NCBI GenBank assembly: GCA_002478145.1
Contig: DLMI01000014.1
Span: 1 to 9,404, forward strand
Reading direction: 5' to 3'
Origin: Acidobacteria bacterium UBA7540
Lineage (GTDB): Bacteria > Acidobacteriota > Terriglobia > UBA7540
DNA length: 9,404 bases
Within the stretch, counting starts at the first letter, position 1; each line of letters opens with the position of its first letter. The translations under genes and the position numbers were made by a program. The notes under the pieces were generated by a model. That model saw nothing but the letters and a program-made list of their open reading frames with translations, did no database searches and was not told the origin of the DNA. This document shows, one piece after another, positions 6,943 through 9,404 of this stretch.

Positions 6943-7827
6943 ATGGAAAAGAAGTTTTATGCCTTTCTTTTTTTTCCTGGCGCCCATGGCAGGCTGCACA
7001 AGCTTCAACTGCCATTTTACATGATCCATCTCGTTTTGGCTTTCAGCGTGGTTGGAATCATGACCGTAGCAGCATTGGCCAACAGTTATGCCAGAATGCT
7101 TCTGAAGGTATCAAATTACAATAGTGTTCGAAGTGAGCGCGAAGCCCTAAAGACGCAATACCGGACGTTGGAAAGCACTGTAACCAGTACCAATGCCAAG
7201 CTGGACTCATTGCAGTCGCTGGCTGCGGAAGTAGCGCTGACATATGGGTTTGGAGACGCGCGGCGGCCACGCTTCCCCGAGGCCGTGCTTGCCCTCGCGA
7301 CCCAGACTAATGCCACCGTGGACTCCAGTTTCCGCGCCTCATTATACGCGTTTAACCTTATCCGCAGGGCTTCCCTGGAACCGGAGGGGAGTGCCTTGGG
7401 GCGCGGCATGTTTTCGAATCCCCAAATAGATCGAACAACCGTGCCGTCACTCTGGCCTGTACGTGGGCAAATTACCGCAGGCTTCGGGCAACGAATGGAT
7501 CCTTTCAGTGGCGAGGGCGCATTTCACCCTGGCGTCGACATCTCTGTTCCTTTCGGCACCAAGGTCGAGGCCGCTGCCGACGGAATTGTCCTGGAAGCCG
7601 GTCCCGAATCCGGTTATGGTAGCCAAATCCTGATCGACCACGGCTATGGATTGACTACCAAGTATGGGCACCTGAGCAGGATTTTCGTAGTGGTCGGCCA
7701 GGAGCTAAAGCGCGGGCAAGTCATTGGCGCCGTGGGCATGACCGGGAAGACTACAGGACCGCACCTCCACTACGAAGTGCTCATTCACGATACGCCCGTG
7801 AACCCAATGAAGTACCTGCACGGCTAA
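6943..7827 (+). CDS. membrane-anchored M23 (LytM-type) peptidase
   Basis: The 294-residue product has a short cytoplasmic N-terminus, one membrane helix (about 25-46), a coiled coil (about 50-95) and a C-terminal LytM domain (about 168-294) in the periplasm. The zinc ligands of M23 are present: HPGVD gives His195 and Asp199, and HLH gives His274/His276. A further conserved His243 lies in YGHLS. The domain is therefore predicted to be an active metalloendopeptidase cutting peptide cross-links of peptidoglycan. The coiled-coil plus LytM layout resembles cell-shape and division hydrolases or amidase activators such as MepM- or EnvC-type proteins. Which role applies cannot be told from sequence. 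The start is well set by GGGAGAA (6929-6935), seven bases before ATG. It has its own promoter at 6801-6829. No bactofilin gene, a frequent neighbour of such peptidases, follows. Confidence 0.93.
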   Translation: MEKKFYAFLFFPGAHGRLHKLQLPFYMIHLVLAFSVVGIMTVAALANSYARMLLKVSNYNSVRSEREALKTQYRTLESTVTSTNAKLDSLQSLAAEVALTYGFGDARRPRFPEAVLALATQTNATVDSSFRASLYAFNLIRRASLEPEGSALGRGMFSNPQIDRTTVPSLWPVRGQITAGFGQRMDPFSGEGAFHPGVDISVPFGTKVEAAADGIVLEAGPESGYGSQILIDHGYGLTTKYGHLSRIFVVVGQELKRGQVIGAVGMTGKTTGPHLHYEVLIHDTPVNPMKYLHG

Positions 7828-8145
7828 CCCAGCTCAGGAAGCCGCATCATTTTCCAGCCGCCCAAGATGTCGCTTTGGTTCCAGCTTTTGCTGGCTCTAG
7901 CCACCACGGTTGCCGTTTCGGTTGGACGGCTTTTGCCGGATGTTTAATAAGAAGGTGCAGGGGGGACGACTCATTGCTTCCTCCTCGCGCCTGCGGCTGG
8001 TTTACGAGCCGGCAGAGCAAAAGAGCATCCATCCTGCGGAGGCCTCTGACGCGACTGCCATCAAACAACAAGGGCAGGGCGAAAAAGTCCTAAAGCCCCC
8101 GGACTGCAAAGGGTTGGTGGACAGCAAAAAAATGTATTGTATGCC
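7828..8145. other. gene-free stretch between M23 gene and tRNA promoter
   Basis: I find no supported gene in this stretch. A 26-codon hydrophobic ORF (7867-7947) and a 77-codon ORF (7940-8173) overlap at ATGTTTAA. Neither has a ribosome binding site, and the longer one ends inside the -10 box of the tRNA promoter. A small perfect hairpin, CCAGC-TTTT-GCTGG (7881-7894), lies 54 bases past the M23 stop codon; it lacks a following T tract, so a terminator is unproven. Confidence 0.4.
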
Positions 8146-8174
8146 TTGCAATTCGGAGTCCGATTGGCTATAAT
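8146..8174 (+). promoter_or_regulatory. strong sigma-70 promoter of the tRNA-tuf operon
   Basis: TTGCAA (8146-8151) and a perfect TATAAT (8169-8174) are separated by 17 bases. Transcription would start near 8181, about nine bases before the first mature tRNA. It is the strongest promoter in the window, as expected for stable RNA and EF-Tu synthesis. Confidence 0.85.
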
Positions 8175-8189
8175 TGTTAGGTTTCGGCG

Positions 8190-8265
8190 GCTGGCGTAGC
8201 TCAGCCGGTAGAGCATCTGATTTGTAATCAGAGGGTCGGGGGTTCGAATCCCTTCGCCAGCTCCA
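8190..8265 (+). tRNA. tRNA-Thr(UGU)
   Basis: The 76 bases fold as a full cloverleaf with encoded CCA. The acceptor GCTGGCG pairs with CGCCAGC, the anticodon stem TCTGA/TCAGA bears the loop TTTGTAA with anticodon UGU, and the T loop is TTCGAAT. The T stem contains two G-U pairs. It is first in the operon, corresponding in position to E. coli thrU. The following 216-base spacer holds a CGCGGG/CCCGCG hairpin (8358-8381) but no gene. Confidence 0.97.
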
Positions 8266-8481
8266 GCTCGAGCGCGCACAGCCGCGAGAATGGCCGGCGG
8301 GCGCTGGTCGAAGTTTCGGGAGCGGGTTTTATCAAATCTGAAAAGTGCTCAGCCTCGCGCGGGGATGGTGGTGTGCCCGCGTCCAACCGCAGACTCGAAC
8401 TACTTGGCTCAAACCAACGAGACCCGAACACGGAGCGAAAGGGCGTGCCTGTCCTTGCCAGCGCGTGCGGGAACGAGTTAC

Positions 8482-8570
8482 GGACAGGTGGCTGAGTGGT
8501 CAAAAGCAGCAGACTGTAAATCTGCCGACCCCTGCGGTCTACGGAGGTTCGAACCCTCCCCTGTCCACCA
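8482..8570 (+). tRNA. tRNA-Tyr(GUA)
   Basis: This is an 89-base class II tRNA with long variable arm and encoded CCA. The acceptor GGACAGG pairs with CCTGTCC, the stem GCAGA/TCTGC carries the loop CTGTAAA with anticodon GUA, and the T arm is GGAGG-TTCGAAC-CCTCC. It is second in the operon, matching E. coli tyrU in position. Confidence 0.97.
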
Positions 8571-8576
8571 GAAAGA

Positions 8577-8649
8577 CAGTGACGAGGGACAAGTGACAAG
8601 AGGCGGGCCAAGATGGGGTTTATGGCTTGTCACTCTTCACTCGTCACTG
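8577..8649. repeat. GTGAC period-7 palindrome in the Tyr-Gly tRNA spacer
   Basis: Arms at 8577-8600 and 8626-8649 are inverted and match at 21 of 24 positions around a 25-base loop. The left arm reads GTGAC-GA-GGGAC-AA-GTGAC, again a pentamer plus two bases. The architecture equals that of the TCAGC palindromes but with a different pentamer. It fills almost the whole spacer, starting 7 bases after tRNA-Tyr and ending 9 bases before tRNA-Gly. Confidence 0.8.
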
Positions 8650-8658
8650 AAGTTCGGG

Positions 8659-8733
8659 GCGGGAGTAACTCAATGGTAGAGTCACAGCCTTCCAAGCTGT
8701 TGGTCGCGGGTTCGATTCCCGTCTCCCGCTCCA
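8659..8733 (+). tRNA. tRNA-Gly(UCC)
   Basis: This is a 75-base cloverleaf with encoded CCA. The acceptor GCGGGAG pairs with CTCCCGC, the stem ACAGC/GCTGT bears the loop CTTCCAA with anticodon UCC, and the T arm is GCGGG-TTCGATT-CCCGT. It is third in the operon, matching E. coli glyT in position. Confidence 0.97.
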
Positions 8734-8736
8734 GGA

Positions 8737-8811
8737 AGCTCTCAGCCTTCAGCAATCAGCACTCAGCCTGGAGTCTCTTAGCTGAATGCTGACCGCTGAG
8801 CGCTGATGGCT
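8737..8811. repeat. TCAGC period-7 palindrome in the Gly-Thr tRNA spacer
   Basis: The 31-base arms 8737-8767 and 8781-8811 are inverted around a 13-base loop. Each holds four TCAGC pentamers separated by two bases. The arms differ at seven positions, all of them in the two-base spacers, while every pentamer is intact on both sides. It occupies nearly the entire spacer between tRNA-Gly and tRNA-Thr and is related to 2583-2659. Confidence 0.87.
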
Positions 8812-8818
8812 GGCGCGG

Positions 8819-8894
8819 GCCGATGTAGCTCAGTTGGTAGAGCACGTCCTTGGTAAGGACGGGGTCAGCGGTTCAATTCCGCTCATCGGCTCCA
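8819..8894 (+). tRNA. tRNA-Thr(GGU)
   Basis: This is a 76-base cloverleaf with encoded CCA. The acceptor GCCGATG pairs with CATCGGC, the stem CGTCC/GGACG has the loop TTGGTAA with anticodon GGU, and the T arm is AGCGG-TTCAATT-CCGCT. It is fourth in the operon, matching E. coli thrT, which normally lies directly before tufB. I saw no second copy of its 3' end further right, so no integrated element at this tRNA is evident. Confidence 0.97.
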
Positions 8895-8918
8895 GAGTTT
8901 GAGTATGGCCATGCGCAA

Positions 8919-9032
8919 ATGATCGGCCCTGATGCGAAAAGAAAGGCCGAGGCTCATTTGACACTGGCGGAGGGCTTCATAAAGACGGCGGTCGTCACAG
9001 ATAGCTCGTCCGAGTACGAGGGAAGAAGGTAG
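8919..9032 (+). CDS. possible 37-codon ORF upstream of the tuf-linked ORF
   Basis: The frame from ATG 8919 to TAG 9030-9032 encodes a 37-residue, mostly helical, charged peptide beginning MIGPDAKRKAEAHL. I do not recognise it. There is no clear ribosome binding site before ATG 8919. It is in the same frame as the next ORF, separated only by the TAG and two codons. The two may therefore be one older gene split by a nonsense mutation, or this may be a chance frame. Confidence 0.25.
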   Translation: MIGPDAKRKAEAHLTLAEGFIKTAVVTDSSSEYEGRR

Positions 9033-9038
9033 CACGCG

Positions 9039-9347
9039 ATGCCCGAATCTGACGGGCTCCGGTTGGGCAAGGCCGCAGTCTCTCGGATTTTTCGAGACGA
9101 GGCGAAGCTCAAACAACTCTTGAAGCGGGTGAAGGAGTCCGGGATCAACGTTGAGACGTGCGGCTTTAACCAGGTTGAGAGCTTCGTCCGAGAGATGTCT
9201 TCGCACGCAACTGCGATCCCTGCGAGGGGCGGACGAGCAGTTGGTAGTTATCAGGGTCTGCCGGACAACGAGGGCAAGGTGTTGGACGAGTTCTTCAGGC
9301 AACGTGTAAAGGAAGTAAAGGCAAAACACCCAGACCTTTTCAAATAG
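9039..9347 (+). CDS. hypothetical protein encoded between tRNA-Thr and tuf
   Basis: This 102-residue, highly charged, mainly helical product (Lys/Arg/Glu-rich, ending HPDLFK) belongs to no family I recognise. It has no signal peptide and no membrane segment. An AAGGT (9026-9030) lies eight bases before ATG 9039. Its TAG is 16 bases from the tuf start and no terminator intervenes, so it should be co-transcribed with the tRNAs and tuf. Most known tRNA-tuf clusters have no gene at this point. A role linked to translation would be a guess from position only. It could instead be a recently inserted cargo gene. Confidence 0.65.
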   Translation: MPESDGLRLGKAAVSRIFRDEAKLKQLLKRVKESGINVETCGFNQVESFVREMSSHATAIPARGGRAVGSYQGLPDNEGKVLDEFFRQRVKEVKAKHPDLFK

Positions 9348-9363
9348 ATGAGGCGAAGGCAAC

Positions 9364-9404
9364 ATGGCCAAAGAAAAATTTGACAGATCGAAGCCGCACA
9401 TGAA
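9364..9404 (+). CDS. tuf: elongation factor Tu, 5' end (runs off the window)
   Basis: Only the first 13 codons and two bases are present, but the peptide MAKEKFDRSKPHM is the conserved EF-Tu N-terminus that precedes the G1 loop. EF-Tu is the GTPase that brings aminoacyl-tRNA to the ribosome. An AAGG (9356-9359) lies four bases before the ATG. Its place after four tRNAs matches the E. coli tufB locus, so secE/nusG and ribosomal protein genes would be expected beyond, perhaps after a tRNA-Trp gene. Confidence 0.95.
   Translation, partial: MAKEKFDRSKPHM

Noticed and set aside
7940..8173. 77-codon frame starting MFNKK, considered as a bactofilin because such genes often follow M23 peptidases
   Set aside because: There is no bactofilin beta-helix repeat pattern and no ribosome binding site, and the frame ends inside the TATAAT of the tRNA promoter.
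8819..9363. Integrative element at the tRNA-Thr(GGU) 3' end
   Set aside because: There is no integrase and no duplicated tRNA 3' segment between 8895 and 9363, so no attachment-site pair can be shown.

Overview
The window looks like a chromosomal segment of a moderately GC-rich Gram-negative bacterium. Acidobacteriota (Terriglobia/Solibacter-like) is my best guess. That guess rests on gene style, a Pro/Ala-tailed class A PBP, a truncated UvrC paralogue and many palindromic intergenic repeats. It is an inference, not a database result. The strongest positional anchor is the right end: four tRNA genes, Thr(UGU)-Tyr(GUA)-Gly(UCC)-Thr(GGU), followed by the first 41 bases of tuf (EF-Tu). This is the same gene order as thrU-tyrU-glyT-thrT-tufB of Escherichia coli.

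Layout. Positions 1-1303 hold no convincing gene. They carry a MITE-like element with perfect 18-bp terminal inverted repeats (449-568), an orphan promoter-like site (714-742), an A-rich island (about 822-985) and a second palindromic element of the GTCATTCCGA type (1101-1234). Positions 1314-2582 encode a UvrC-like protein. It keeps the four-cysteine cluster and the UVR motif of UvrC but has a degenerate GIY-YIG domain and lacks the RNase H-like and HhH domains. A 31-bp-arm palindrome (2583-2659) and a near-consensus sigma-70 promoter (2667-2695) follow, then a class A penicillin-binding protein (2714-5302). The thiamine-monophosphate kinase gene thiL (5476-6513) runs on the minus strand, convergent with the PBP gene. 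A strong promoter (6801-6829) and a structured leader precede a membrane-anchored M23/LytM peptidase (6943-7827). After about 320 gene-free bases, a near-perfect promoter (8146-8174) starts the tRNA-tuf transcription unit.

How the genes relate. The PBP and the M23 peptidase both act on peptidoglycan (synthesis and hydrolysis or its activation), although each has its own promoter. ThiL makes thiamine diphosphate. The tRNA-tuf unit supplies translation. Between the last tRNA and tuf sit a 102-codon ORF of unknown function, 16 bases from the tuf start, and a possible 37-codon ORF in the same frame, separated from it by a TAG stop.

The most unusual signal is a class of palindromes built from pentamers at exact 7-base spacing. 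Two are TCAGC-based (2583-2659 and 8737-8811) and one is GTGAC-based (8577-8649). Two of the three fill spacers inside the tRNA operon. In the 8737-8811 copy every arm mismatch falls in the two-base spacers and none in the pentamers. A second notable item is the probably nuclease-dead UvrC relative.
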